From: JANQSS01 sp965249735
GTDB lineage: Bacteria; Bacteroidota; Bacteroidia; Chitinophagales; Saprospiraceae
Direction: 5' to 3'
Length of the DNA stretch: 64,000 nucleotides
NCBI GenBank assembly: GCA_965249735.1
Contig: CBDFMS010000021.1
Location: 244,326 to 308,325, forward strand
In this document: piece by piece, positions 55,162-63,916 of the stretch
How the letters are laid out: each line of letters opens with the position of its first letter
Position numbering within the stretch: position 1 is the stretch's first letter
Notes under the pieces: generated by a model
The model's database searches: none
Seen by the model: only the letters and a program-made list of their open reading frames with translations
What the model was told of the DNA's origin: nothing
Translations under genes and position numbers: made by a program

Positions 55162-56067
55162 TTATGATAAGAATTCAATTTGAGCGAGATTTTTTTGAGA
55201 GACGCGCTCAAATAATTCATAAACCAAACCATCTTTAAGTCCAACCCTGGGCACCAACAGGTGATCGCTGCCAATTTGCTGTAATATTTTAATATAAATT
55301 TGAGACGCCGGAACGATGGTATCAGCCCGGTCCGGATTCATTTTTAATAGAGACATGCGCTGGGCCACACTAAATGCTCTCACATAAGCACTCAGTCCTT
55401 TTAGTTCCGCAAGCGAAAGAACAGAATCGTTTGATTTATTTGATAGTTTGTAAAGTTTATTAATATTTCCTCCGGTACCGATCCCGACAACATTATCGCG
55501 TTTATTCAATTGTGTGCCTTTGATCCATTCTTTGATCTGATTAAACCTTGTTGTTCTGTCAGCTCGTGACAATTTACGAACCGAACCGATGCGGAAAGAC
55601 TTGCTGTCTTTTAGGATTTTGTCTTTATATAAATTCAATTCAGTACTTCCGCCGCCAACGTCTATATGTAGATAGTGTCCATCACTCAAATAGGGAATAA
55701 TTGCCCGATTCAATATACGCGCCTCTTCTTCACCCGAAATAATGTTGACGTTCAACCCTACATTCGATAGAATAATATCTCTAATCTCCCGGCCATTGGA
55801 AGCCTCTCGCATGGCCGATGTGGCCACGGCATTGTATCCCTCCACCTCATACAAGTCAGTTAACAATTTGAAGGTTTGCATTAATTTGACAAATTTGGTT
55901 CTGGCTGTTTTTGATATTTTACCTTTTTTAAACACATCATTTCCCAAACGAAGTGGAAAGCGTAAAAACTCCAATCTTTTAAAACTGACGAGGTCGTTTT
56001 CTTCAAATGCGCGTACAATTTGAAGCCGTATGGCGTTCGACCCAATATCTATGGCTGCTAATTTCAC
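55162..56067 (-). CDS. Ppx/GppA-family phosphatase
   Basis: A 301-residue protein of the exopolyphosphatase/guanosine pentaphosphatase family (ASKHA fold). The phosphate-1 motif IDIGSNAIRLQ is at the N-terminus, HIDVGGGSTELN in the middle, and GIGTGGNINKLYKLS near 200. It lacks the extra C-terminal HD-type domain of long Ppx proteins, giving the short form common in Bacteroidota. It may hydrolyse polyphosphate or pppGpp. It lies 47 bp downstream of the flavin monooxygenase on the same strand. Confidence 0.9.
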   Translation of the reverse strand: MKLAAIDIGSNAIRLQIVRAFEENDLVSFKRLEFLRFPLRLGNDVFKKGKISKTARTKFVKLMQTFKLLTDLYEVEGYNAVATSAMREASNGREIRDIILSNVGLNVNIISGEEEARILNRAIIPYLSDGHYLHIDVGGGSTELNLYKDKILKDSKSFRIGSVRKLSRADRTTRFNQIKEWIKGTQLNKRDNVVGIGTGGNINKLYKLSNKSNDSVLSLAELKGLSAYVRAFSVAQRMSLLKMNPDRADTIVPASQIYIKILQQIGSDHLLVPRVGLKDGLVYELFERVSQKNLAQIEFLS

Positions 56068-56114
56068 TTCATATTCTTTTTATAACACCGTTTAATTTCT
56101 AAAATATCCCTCAC

Positions 56115-57239
56115 TTATGACTTGTTTGTCACAATTCGATCAGCAATTATTTTGGACTCAATCGTTGCCTCCCTTATCATACCAGTGGGTGCCACATAAA
56201 AGCCACAGAAGTACAAACTATCTTTGCCAAAATAGTTGCGTTTTTTAATAATACGTTGGAGGTCCATTTTTCTTTCCGGCGTCAATTCAACCATGCTTTC
56301 AAGTCCGGTCTTATATCCGGTCGCCATGATTATGGCATCAAAAGACATTTGTTTATTGTCTTCAAAATGAATAGTGTCCTGATCAACGCGTTCTATATCT
56401 CCGAATATTTTGATATGGTCTTTTTTAATTAAATCCATTGTACCAATATCAAGCAGAGGTATTTGATGGTGATGGACAATTTGTTCCGTAGGACCATAAG
56501 GTAATTTTTTAAGCCCAGACTTGGTAATATCACCTACCAACAATCTCAGAAGAGGTGCATTTAATTTATCTGCTATTCGTGGGGGTAAAAATGCCTGGCT
56601 TATTCCCAATTGCAAAACAGGAATCCCAAACACATCCCGGGGAATTACATTTACCGGAGACCGGACCGACATGGCAGGTAATGCACCGTGTTCATGCAGG
56701 CAAATGGCAATTTCACAAGCGGAATTTCCAAAACCGATGACCAGAACGTTCTTACCCGTAAATGCTTTTCCATTTTTATATTCCGCACTATGTAAAATAG
56801 TTCCCGGAAAATCCGACAGACCCGGTTTATCAATTCTTTTGGGAACATTTGTATTCCCGGTACAAACAATAACATTTGTTGCCTGAAACTCCTCTTTATC
56901 CGTTTGAACATTCCACGTGTTGCCCGTTTTTTCAATATGCGTGACTGTCGTGTTGAATTCCGGTTGGATTCTCATAACCGTGCAATAGTTTTCCATGTAT
57001 CGGACAAGCTGATCACGGCTGGGATATTTTGGTGTTCCTTTCGGGAACTTGATATACGGTAGTTGAGATGACGCTTTATTGGTGTGTAAATGCAGGCGAT
57101 CATAGTGGCTTCTCCAGGCATGTGCAACCACTCCCTCTTTTTCCAGAATAATGAAATCAATATTCTTCTTTAAGAGGCGTGCCGCACACGCTAATCCCGC
57201 CGCGCTCGCGCCAATAATAAGTGTATTTGTGGTTCGCAT
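56115..57239 (-). CDS. Flavin-containing monooxygenase-like oxidoreductase
   Basis: A 374-residue protein with two dinucleotide-binding motifs: FAD site IIGASAAGLACAARLL at the N-terminus and NADPH site VLVIGFGNSACEIA near 170. The arrangement and WRSHYDRLHLHTNKA resemble YUCCA/class B flavin monooxygenases. A C-terminal ATGYKTGLESMV closes the FAD domain. It may oxidise small nitrogen- or sulfur-containing molecules; the substrate is unknown. It lies between the Ppx-like gene and the broken phosphate transporter gene. Confidence 0.88.
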   Translation of the reverse strand: MRTTNTLIIGASAAGLACAARLLKKNIDFIILEKEGVVAHAWRSHYDRLHLHTNKASSQLPYIKFPKGTPKYPSRDQLVRYMENYCTVMRIQPEFNTTVTHIEKTGNTWNVQTDKEEFQATNVIVCTGNTNVPKRIDKPGLSDFPGTILHSAEYKNGKAFTGKNVLVIGFGNSACEIAICLHEHGALPAMSVRSPVNVIPRDVFGIPVLQLGISQAFLPPRIADKLNAPLLRLLVGDITKSGLKKLPYGPTEQIVHHHQIPLLDIGTMDLIKKDHIKIFGDIERVDQDTIHFEDNKQMSFDAIIMATGYKTGLESMVELTPERKMDLQRIIKKRNYFGKDSLYFCGFYVAPTGMIREATIESKIIADRIVTNKS

Positions 57240-57293
57240 TTGACTTGTTTATAAAATGTGCCAACCTTATGAGGACTTACTGATAACGTTAAG

Positions 57294-58811
57294 CTATTTT
57301 TTGGATTGCTTGTTTTTTTTGGTTTTTTCCTTCACCGAAGGAAGTCCTGTCAAAATCGTGTCACTCTCGATATAAAGTAATTCTGCACTATCAATTAAAT
57401 GTTTGCATATCCCGGCGACATTACTACTGTCATTTGCTAAAGACGTTCCCATTTCACTGTTAATTAGCCCTTTTCGAATTAGCTCGTCCAATTTACCGTT
57501 GATCATGACATCGCTTTTTTTGGCTTTTTCTTTTAATTTCTCCAGCCGTTCTAAGTGTTCGGCCGGGTGATCATCGGTTTTTGTCAGGTATATTTCCCGC
57601 AATACACGCGCTACCTTTTTTCTCAGATCGTTGTATTCTTTTTTAATATGTGAATTTTCCGATAGCATATATTTATCGACGTTGTCAGTCAAATCCCTGG
57701 CGTCTTTAATCGTTTCCACCATGTACCGGTTTGCAACTTTTATCTTACTGACCTCCTCAGCTTTGTCCTTCGTGAGTGAAAATTTGGTTTGAATTCTTGT
57801 GCCAAATTCAACGATAGAACTGTAAATTGCTTTAACCTTAGAATAGTATAATTCATCAATATCCTCATCAATAATTTCTTTTGATGCCTTGACCATTTTC
57901 TTGGGCTTCAGGTCTGACTTTATATCTGCTCGATGGAGGTTCAGTGCATGTGCAACAATTTGGAATAGCGGCTCTTCGAACAGTCGTTTAGATTCTTTTA
58001 TGAGTGCACTGATGGCTGTTTGTGGATAGTCTAATGCTTCCGGTTTTAAATACTTCGGTACATCAATGCCGACTTCCTCTTCTTCCTTAAACGGAATCAT
58101 CTTCTTCACAACTTTTACAATCACCGGTACAAACCAAATCAATAAAGAGGTATTAATAATGTTGAATGATGTATGGAACACAGAAAGAGCGACCGGAATG
58201 GCCTCCGGTGATTCAAACGGCGATGCTCCACCATTTGAGGTCACAAACCAATTGACGGCCGTCAAGAAAGGAACAAAGAGAATGAGCATCCACAGGACGC
58301 CCATAAGATTGAATATCAGATGTGCCCGTGCAGTCCGTTTCGCATTGAAGTTGGCCACAATTGCGGCAAGATTTGCCGTGATGGTGGTCCCAATATTCTC
58401 ACCGAGTACCATTGCGGCTGCCATGTCAAATGGTATCCAGCCTTCATAACACATCACTAAGGTTAGCGCCATCGTTGCACTGGATGATTGAACAACAACC
58501 GTCAGGACGGTCCCGATGAATAAGAACAAGACGACCGACAAAAATCCCATATTCGTGTAGGCGCTCAACCATTCGAGAATCTCAGGATTGTCTTTTATAT
58601 CCGGTACGGCATCCTTGAGGAATTGAAGGCCAATGAAGAGGACAGAGAAGCCAATGATGAACATACCCCAGTGCTGTGTACTTTTCTTCTTTGCAAAAGT
58701 CAATAGAAAGCCGAGCGCCACTAAAGGCAATGCGATCGCACTCATGCTCACTTTGAATCCAAGGATGGTAATTAACCAGGCCGTCACCGTGGTCCCGATG
58801 TTGGCGCCCAT
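57294..58811 (-). pseudogene. Na+/phosphate cotransporter, 3' part (interrupted by RIT element)
   Basis: The 504 codons after the junction encode the rest of a Na/Pi cotransporter: the repeat GANIGTTVTAWLI, a second QSSSATMALTL motif near the middle (the QSSS repeat of the family), then more TM helices. A cytoplasmic C-terminal PhoU-like helical region follows. The 5' part lies beyond a 3.5 kb insertion, at 62335-62607. An open frame continues upstream of the junction into the element end (39 codons to an ATG at 58925), so a chimeric protein could be made, but it lacks the first helices. The rejoined gene would encode about 595 residues. Confidence 0.9.
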
Positions 58812-58838
58812 TATGTAAAGTATATGGTAATGTAAAGT
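58810..58838 (+). repeat. Left terminal inverted repeat of the RIT element
   Basis: A 29-bp sequence starting ATTATGTAAAGTATATGG, perfectly complementary to 62277-62305. It contains two related cores, TTATGTAAAG and TAATGTAAAG, 18 bp apart, and is followed after 44 nt by the same core inverted (CTTTACATAA at 58883-58892). Confidence 0.93.
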
Positions 58839-58969
58839 GATTGAGTAGAACCACCGGTATGGCTGGATCTTGTGTAAGATTGCTTTACATAAAAAGTGCG
58901 GGTAAAAGATCAATGGGCGGGACAATCATTTATTTGGTGGGATTATTCACCAGTTAAATTGATTGTAAA

Positions 58970-60241
58970 ATGAACGAACAATTCAGAAATTTCCATGATC
59001 TAGTCGATCAGGTCATTGCTTATCTGACAAGCAGATTATTTTTTTCACCTCTGACGTTAGCGGGATACAGAAGGGCCTGGCGTCGGATATTGGAATACAT
59101 GATTGAAAGCCAAATTGACCAATATGACAAAGAGGTAGAAAAACGATTTTTGCATCATGAGTTTGGAGATCGGGGAAAGCGAGACCTGTCGCAACATGAG
59201 CGATTCCGTTTCAATGGAGCGATGATGTTGACCCAGTTTCAGGAGACAAGTCGTATTGACTTACCCGTGAGTACTCGTAAAACACAAATTCTTTTCGAGG
59301 GGCCTTTGGGACAGCTGATCATTGAGTTTCTTGACTATAAGAGAAACGAAGAACGATTGTCGATGATTCGCCTCCATTGTTATGAGCGCAATCTTTTTAG
59401 GTTCTATCAATTCTGTCATGAAAGACGTATCTGCTCAATAAGTGACATTGACTTGGTAACTCTACTTCAGTTCATAAATAGTATGGACAGCAAAAAATCA
59501 ACTCCAATATATACTGCACTTTCGACACTTCGGGGATTTATGAAATATGTCTTTAATCAAGGGTTTTCAGTTATCGATTATTCAATCAAGATTCCAAAAT
59601 ACAAATCGGTTAATCAACCTAAGATCCCTTCGACTTATTCAAAAAAGGAAATCGAAAAACTAATATCGTCAATTAAACGGTCGAGCGCCATGGGTAAGCG
59701 GAATTACGCTATTATTCTCTTGGCAGCTAAACTGGGCCTCAGAGCATCAGATATCTCCCGAATGAGATTCGAGAATTTGCATTGGGATAACAGCACCATT
59801 TCAATGCAACAAGTTAAAACGGGGAAAATGTTAAATCTTCCATTATTACCCGATGTTGGCAACGCATTAATTGATTATTTGAAGTACGGTCGTCCGGAAT
59901 CCAAGGAGCCCTTTGTGTTTTTAACTGGCCGACCACCATACGAACCCTTCAGTACAAGCAACGTGGTTACCCATGTTGTGCAAAGAGCCTTCATAAAATC
60001 AGGCATTAACATCAAAGGAAGAAAATTCGGGTCTCATTCACTGCGTCACAGTCTAGGATTTAGAATGCTAGAAGAAAGCACCGTTCTTCCAGTGATTTCA
60101 GAAGTTCTAGGACATAAAAGCACAGAATCAACTCGGTATTATCTAAGGATTGACCTTCGATCAATGCAGCAATGCATGCTTGATGTTCCAGCGGTATCAC
60201 GTGATTTTTACGAACAAAAAGGAGGGATATTTTATGAATAA
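58970..60241 (+). CDS. ritA: Tyrosine recombinase RitA
   Basis: A 423-residue phage-integrase-family recombinase, the longest of the trio. The N-terminal SAM-like domain spans about 110-210. The catalytic part has Arg in LGLRASDISRMR near 257, HSLRHSLGF (HxxR), LGHKS (second His) and the nucleophile Tyr in TRYYLRID near 390. All catalytic residues are present, so the protein should be active. Its stop overlaps the ritB start by 8 nt. It probably helps bind and exchange the element ends in a three-protein complex. Confidence 0.92.
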   Translation: MNEQFRNFHDLVDQVIAYLTSRLFFSPLTLAGYRRAWRRILEYMIESQIDQYDKEVEKRFLHHEFGDRGKRDLSQHERFRFNGAMMLTQFQETSRIDLPVSTRKTQILFEGPLGQLIIEFLDYKRNEERLSMIRLHCYERNLFRFYQFCHERRICSISDIDLVTLLQFINSMDSKKSTPIYTALSTLRGFMKYVFNQGFSVIDYSIKIPKYKSVNQPKIPSTYSKKEIEKLISSIKRSSAMGKRNYAIILLAAKLGLRASDISRMRFENLHWDNSTISMQQVKTGKMLNLPLLPDVGNALIDYLKYGRPESKEPFVFLTGRPPYEPFSTSNVVTHVVQRAFIKSGINIKGRKFGSHSLRHSLGFRMLEESTVLPVISEVLGHKSTESTRYYLRIDLRSMQQCMLDVPAVSRDFYEQKGGIFYE

Positions 60242-61217
60242 GCGATACAACAGTATATATGGTTCCCGCGTCGAGCAATTTATTGCTATGAAAAACAAGC
60301 TAGGCTATAAGTACGCAACAGGCAAGGTTATTTTAGCACAAATTGACCGCTTGGCAGAAAAAAGAGAAGAAATGACAATTGGTTTCACAAAAGAATTTGC
60401 AACTAAATGGGGTGAAAAAAGACCCAATGAATCCGAGCTTTATCGGTATGAAAGAATTAGGTATTTTATTCAATTTTCCAGCTATTTACGTGATTTAGGA
60501 ATCGATTCGCATATCCCCAGATTGCCGCCCTATCCAAAAAATACATTTATTCCGTACATCTATTCTCAAAAACAGATTAGTGAAATATTCAAATCCCTTG
60601 ATAATTTACGATTGAAAAATACAAATCCGAACTCCTGCCTCATCTGTATTCCGGCATTAATTAGATTGTTATATGGTACGGGACTGCGCATGGGTGAAGC
60701 CTTGGCTCTCAAAGATGAAGACGTCAATCTGGATGAACATTATTTACGCGTTCGGGATAGCAAAAATGGTAAAGAACGGGTAATACCTATTTCTGCGTCC
60801 TTGGCATCTGTTTGTAAAGAGTATAAAAAATACAGAGACCAACTACCATTAGGCGAAACCAAGTCATCGTATTTTTTCATTAATGCGAACGGCCGTAAAT
60901 GCGGACAAAGTGTAAGGAGTTGGTTCAAAAAATGTCTGGATAAAACATCCATTCAAATTATTGATCAGGAGCAGACCCCTCGCCTTCATGATTTAAGACA
61001 CACTTTTGCCGTTACATCGTTAGCCGTTATGGCTGAATCAGGAATTGACCTGTATGCTTCTCTACCAATTCTATCAAATTATTTAGGACACCAATCATTA
61101 GGTGCAACGGACCATTACGTGAGACTGACTTCGAATATGTATCCTGATCTGCTTAAAAATGTAAACATGATTTATTTAAACGTATTCCCAAAATTCAAAA
61201 ACGATGAGGCCGACTGA
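60234..61217 (+). CDS. ritB: Tyrosine recombinase RitB
   Basis: A 327-residue recombinase. The start is ATG 60234 (MNKRYNSIYG), preceded by a clear GGAGG, unusual for this genome, and overlapping the ritA stop; an in-frame ATG 84 bp upstream lies inside ritA. Catalytic residues: Arg in YGTGLRMGEAL near 148, HDLRHTFAV (HxxR), LGHQS and Tyr in ATDHYVRL near 304. Its end overlaps ritC by 14 bp. The family's three members are thought to act together. Confidence 0.92.
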   Translation: MNKRYNSIYGSRVEQFIAMKNKLGYKYATGKVILAQIDRLAEKREEMTIGFTKEFATKWGEKRPNESELYRYERIRYFIQFSSYLRDLGIDSHIPRLPPYPKNTFIPYIYSQKQISEIFKSLDNLRLKNTNPNSCLICIPALIRLLYGTGLRMGEALALKDEDVNLDEHYLRVRDSKNGKERVIPISASLASVCKEYKKYRDQLPLGETKSSYFFINANGRKCGQSVRSWFKKCLDKTSIQIIDQEQTPRLHDLRHTFAVTSLAVMAESGIDLYASLPILSNYLGHQSLGATDHYVRLTSNMYPDLLKNVNMIYLNVFPKFKNDEAD

Positions 61218-62217
61218 TTTTTCAAAATACATATCCGATTTTATCTCAAGATATCTAACAAATGAAAAAGGGGCGAGTGCTAACACCATTGCATCCTACC
61301 GAGATACTTTTGTTCTACTTCTAAGCTTTATCGAAGAAGAAAAACAGCTAAAACTTGAAAAACTGACACTTGGTAAAATCAATAAAGCCATGATTCTTGA
61401 ATTTCTTGACTGGATACAAAAGAAAAGAAAATGCAGTAATTCAACCCGCAACGTTCGCTTGGCTGCCATCCATTCTTTTTATAAGTATTTACAGCATGAA
61501 AGCCTAGATTATCTTCATGAATGTCAGAAAATCATGTCTATCAAGTTTAAGCGATCTCCTAAAGAATGCATAAACTATCTGACGGTTGAGGGAATACAAT
61601 TACTCTTGCGGCAACCGGATACAAGTACATCAAAAGGCAGACGTGATTTAGCACTTCTGTCGCTTACATACGATATTGGTGCGCGGGTTCAAGAAGTCAT
61701 TGATTTGATGCCTTCAAGTCTAAGGCTTAATGAGCCACCAACAATTAAGATTGTTGGCAAAGGAAATAAAGCGCGATTAGTTCCTATGATGGATGGGCAA
61801 GTCGAATTACTTAAAAACTACCTTAAAGAACACCGACTCAATGAACCGTTTGCCAATAGATATCCTCTATTCTTCAACAGCAGAAAAGAAAAACTAAGCC
61901 GCGCAGGCATCAATTACATTGTTCAGAAGTATGCTGAAATGGCGAGACAGGAGAATAAGATATTAATCCCCGATAAAATCAGTAGCCACTGCTTGAGACA
62001 CTCTAAAGCCATGCATTTACTTCAAGCAGGAGTGAACCTGGTTTATATCCGGGACATATTAGGACATGTATCTGTTCAGACAACAGAAATTTATGCCAGA
62101 GCCGATTCCAAACAGAAACGTGAGGCATTAGAGAACGCATACATTAATGTCAATCCAAATGAAGAGCCGATATGGGCCAATAATGAGAATTTGATTACTT
62201 GGCTGAGAAGATTCTAA
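61204..62217 (+). CDS. ritC: Tyrosine recombinase RitC
   Basis: A 337-residue recombinase whose start overlaps the end of ritB. The N-terminal SAM-like domain covers about 1-105 (SANTIASYRDTFVLLLSFI). Catalytic residues: Arg in YDIGARVQEVIDL near 165, SHCLRHSKAMHL (HxxR), LGHVS and Tyr in TTEIYARAD near 301. The tail (EEPIWANNENLITWLRRF) resembles XerD-like C-termini. It ends 5 bp before the inner core of the right element end. Confidence 0.92.
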   Translation: MRPTDFSKYISDFISRYLTNEKGASANTIASYRDTFVLLLSFIEEEKQLKLEKLTLGKINKAMILEFLDWIQKKRKCSNSTRNVRLAAIHSFYKYLQHESLDYLHECQKIMSIKFKRSPKECINYLTVEGIQLLLRQPDTSTSKGRRDLALLSLTYDIGARVQEVIDLMPSSLRLNEPPTIKIVGKGNKARLVPMMDGQVELLKNYLKEHRLNEPFANRYPLFFNSRKEKLSRAGINYIVQKYAEMARQENKILIPDKISSHCLRHSKAMHLLQAGVNLVYIRDILGHVSVQTTEIYARADSKQKREALENAYINVNPNEEPIWANNENLITWLRRF

Positions 62218-62222
62218 TAATA

Positions 62223-62286
62223 TTATGTAAAGTAATTCCACCTAGAGCCCTTTGTTTACAACACTTTGGTGGAGTTACTTTACATT
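62223..62286. repeat. Internal inverted repeat of the RIT right end
   Basis: ATGTAAAGTAATTCCACC (62225-62242) and its near-complement at 62269-62286 (one mismatch) can form an 18-bp stem. The TTATGTAAAG core at 62223-62232 is separated from the terminal repeat by 44 nt, the same distance as at the left end. Confidence 0.85.
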
Positions 62287-62305
62287 ACCATATACTTTAC
62301 ATAAT
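62277..62305 (-). repeat. Right terminal inverted repeat of the RIT element
   Basis: The exact reverse complement of 58810-58838 over 29 bp, placing it as the right end of the recombinase trio element. Confidence 0.93.
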
Positions 62306-62310
62306 GATAT

Positions 62311-62330
62311 TTATGCAAAGCTTTACATAA
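62311..62330. repeat. Near-palindrome outside the right RIT repeat
   Basis: TTATGCAAAG joined to CTTTACATAA: a 20-bp palindrome with one mismatch per arm. It carries the same TTATG.AAAG core as the terminal repeats. It has no counterpart outside the left end and lies directly before the resumed host-gene sequence. Confidence 0.8.
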
Positions 62331-62334
62331 AGCA

Positions 62335-62607
62335 CATAATCACCCCAACCGATTCGACAAGTGTCAGAAGCGAGGCATTCACAAAGCTGACAACCATCAA
62401 TGTGGTGGCGGACGAAGACTGAATCACTGCCGTAATTAAGAAGCCTGTCATGACGGCAAACACCCGATTAGAGGTCATCGAGGCAAGAATACCCCTCATT
62501 TTATCCCCTGCTACTTCCATGAGCGCATCACTCATGACTTTCATTCCATAGAGAAATAAGGCTAAAGAGCCCAATAATGTGAGTATGTCCGTGAGACCGT
62601 AATTCAT
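62335..62607 (-). pseudogene. Na+/phosphate cotransporter, 5' part (interrupted by RIT element)
   Basis: The first 91 codons of the split transporter gene: LGSLALFLYGMKVMSDAL, a glycine/lysine stretch, then the first QSSSATTLMVVSF repeat and the helix SVGVIM, where the frame enters the element and stops after three more codons (CFM). It joins in frame with 57294-58811. It is divergent from the marR gene, whose palindrome lies 137 bp from its start. Confidence 0.9.
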
Positions 62608-62743
62608 AAATTTTATGAACTTGAATAGATGAAGAGGAGGCTAACGAAGATAAAATAAAATCCGCTCTCTGCTTAACAGACAGCCGAATGAACCGAATTT
62701 TATTTCAAAAAAGTTGGATTATTAAATAAATGCAATTACCTTT

Positions 62744-62757
62744 GTTGTATATACAAC
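62744..62757. promoter_or_regulatory. Operator-like palindrome at the marR start
   Basis: GTTGTATATACAAC is a perfect 14-bp palindrome, followed by a related half-site, TTGATTATACAATTG. MarR proteins bind such A/T-centred palindromes. It lies inside the longest open frame of marR, which favours a start downstream (TTG 62772) and autoregulation. Confidence 0.55.
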
Positions 62758-62771
62758 TGTTGATTATACAA

Positions 62772-63224
62772 TTGACAATCGAAGAAGAAATACAATCCAG
62801 TCGCATAGCAAGTCCTTTTATCAGGGCATCTCTCAATGTCTCGTTTACAGGCTTTTGGCTCAACGATCGCTGGAACGTCTTATTTAAACAGTTTGGCATT
62901 ACAGTCCCGCAATACAACGTATTGAGAATCTTACGTGGCCAAAAAGGCAAGTCGATCAATCTCATGGACATTCAACAACGAATGGTTCATCGGAGCAGCA
63001 ATACCACCCGACTTGTAGAAAAATTGCGGCAAAAAGAGTTGGTCGAGCGTATTCAATGCCCGAACAACAGGAGAAAAGTAGAAATCACCATTACAAAACA
63101 AGGTCTCGATCTACTAAAAACGATCGACCCTTTACTCAAAGAAAACGAAAAAGAGACTTTTAGGCATATCACGCAAAAAGAAGCCGAGACGCTCAATGAT
63201 ATTCTCAACAAACTCAGAGGGTAG
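62772..63224 (+). CDS. MarR-family transcriptional regulator
   Basis: A winged-helix regulator of about 150 residues. The start is uncertain: ATG 62730 gives 164 residues, but its first 14 codons are encoded by an operator-like palindrome and are hydrophobic, so TTG 62772 (MTIEEEIQSSRIAS) is preferred. DNA-binding helices are in VPQYNVLRILRG, MDIQQRMVHRSSNTTRLVEKL, and the wing RIQCPNNRRKVEITIT. MarR proteins usually repress neighbours and respond to small aromatic ligands; the YceI gene 69 bp downstream is the obvious candidate target. Confidence 0.88.
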   Translation: MTIEEEIQSSRIASPFIRASLNVSFTGFWLNDRWNVLFKQFGITVPQYNVLRILRGQKGKSINLMDIQQRMVHRSSNTTRLVEKLRQKELVERIQCPNNRRKVEITITKQGLDLLKTIDPLLKENEKETFRHITQKEAETLNDILNKLRG

Positions 63225-63293
63225 AAACGCTGTTTTCAAACACACAAACTAAATTTTAACCACAACAATAATTATTTAATTAAAAAAAATTCT

Positions 63294-63916
63294 ATGAAAA
63301 AATTGCTTTCAATTTCAGGTTTGGTTTTCTTTCTAGCAACCATTGTGATGGCATCCCATGATCCCACACCTAAAAAAATGACCTACACGATTAATGGGGA
63401 AAAAAGTACCGTCACCTGGACAGGTAAAAAAGTAACAGGAAGTCATACCGGAACACTCGGAATTAAAACCGGCACAATCACGGCAAACGAAAAGGAAGTG
63501 CTTAGCACAAGCATAGTCATGGACATGACTAAAATTATTTGCACGGGACATAGAAAACATGGACTACAATAAAAAACTGATCGGCCATTTAATGTCTGAA
63601 GATTTCTTTGCAGTAGAATCTCATCCGCTAGCAACTTTCGAAGCAACGAATTTAAACTGGTCTGATAAAGACAAAAAATTACATCGTGACAGGCACCTTG
63701 ACCATAAAGGGTATTTCTCATGAAATATTCTTTCCGGTTCAGGTCGAACGAAATGGTGGTATGATCACTGCTGAAGGAACGGCCTCTTTCGATCGCACAA
63801 AGTGGAATATAAAATATGGATCAGGTCAATTTTTCGAGTCATTGGGAGATAAAATGATCTATGACAACATCGAAATGACATTTAATCTTGTCGCAACATT
63901 ATCTGAGGAAGGTTAG
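63294..63916 (+). pseudogene. YceI-family protein gene with two +1 shifts
   Basis: A secreted YceI-like lipid-binding lipocalin: signal peptide (ISGLVFFLATIVMAS), then TYTINGEKSTVTWTGKKVTGSHTGTL. The frame is lost near 63545-63547 (an extra G in GGG) and resumes as DIENMDYNKKLIGHLMSEDFF in the next frame. It is lost again near 63672-63678 (an extra A in a run of six) and resumes as YIVTGTLTIKGISHEIFF. Removing both bases gives one protein of about 206 residues, the normal length. Both lie in homopolymers, so sequencing errors are as likely as real decay. It follows the marR gene by 69 bp. Confidence 0.85.

Larger units (their letters stand above)
58810..62305 (+). mobile_element. Recombinase-in-Trio (RIT) element inserted in a Na/Pi cotransporter gene
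   Basis: A 3.5 kb element with three overlapping tyrosine recombinase genes on the plus strand, bounded by 29-bp perfect inverted repeats (58810-58838 and 62277-62305). It splits a minus-strand Na/Pi cotransporter gene between the Met and Gly codons of 'GVIM|GANIG'. A CAT triplet is present at both junctions (58809-58811, 62335-62337). Three tandem tyrosine recombinases with no other cargo define the RIT family. Another 29 nt with a related palindrome lie between the right repeat and the host gene (62306-62334) and may belong to the element. Confidence 0.9.

Noticed and set aside
58970..62217. A phage or integron origin for the recombinase genes
   Set aside because: There are three tandem recombinases with terminal inverted repeats and no phage, cassette or attC-like sequences; RIT fits better.
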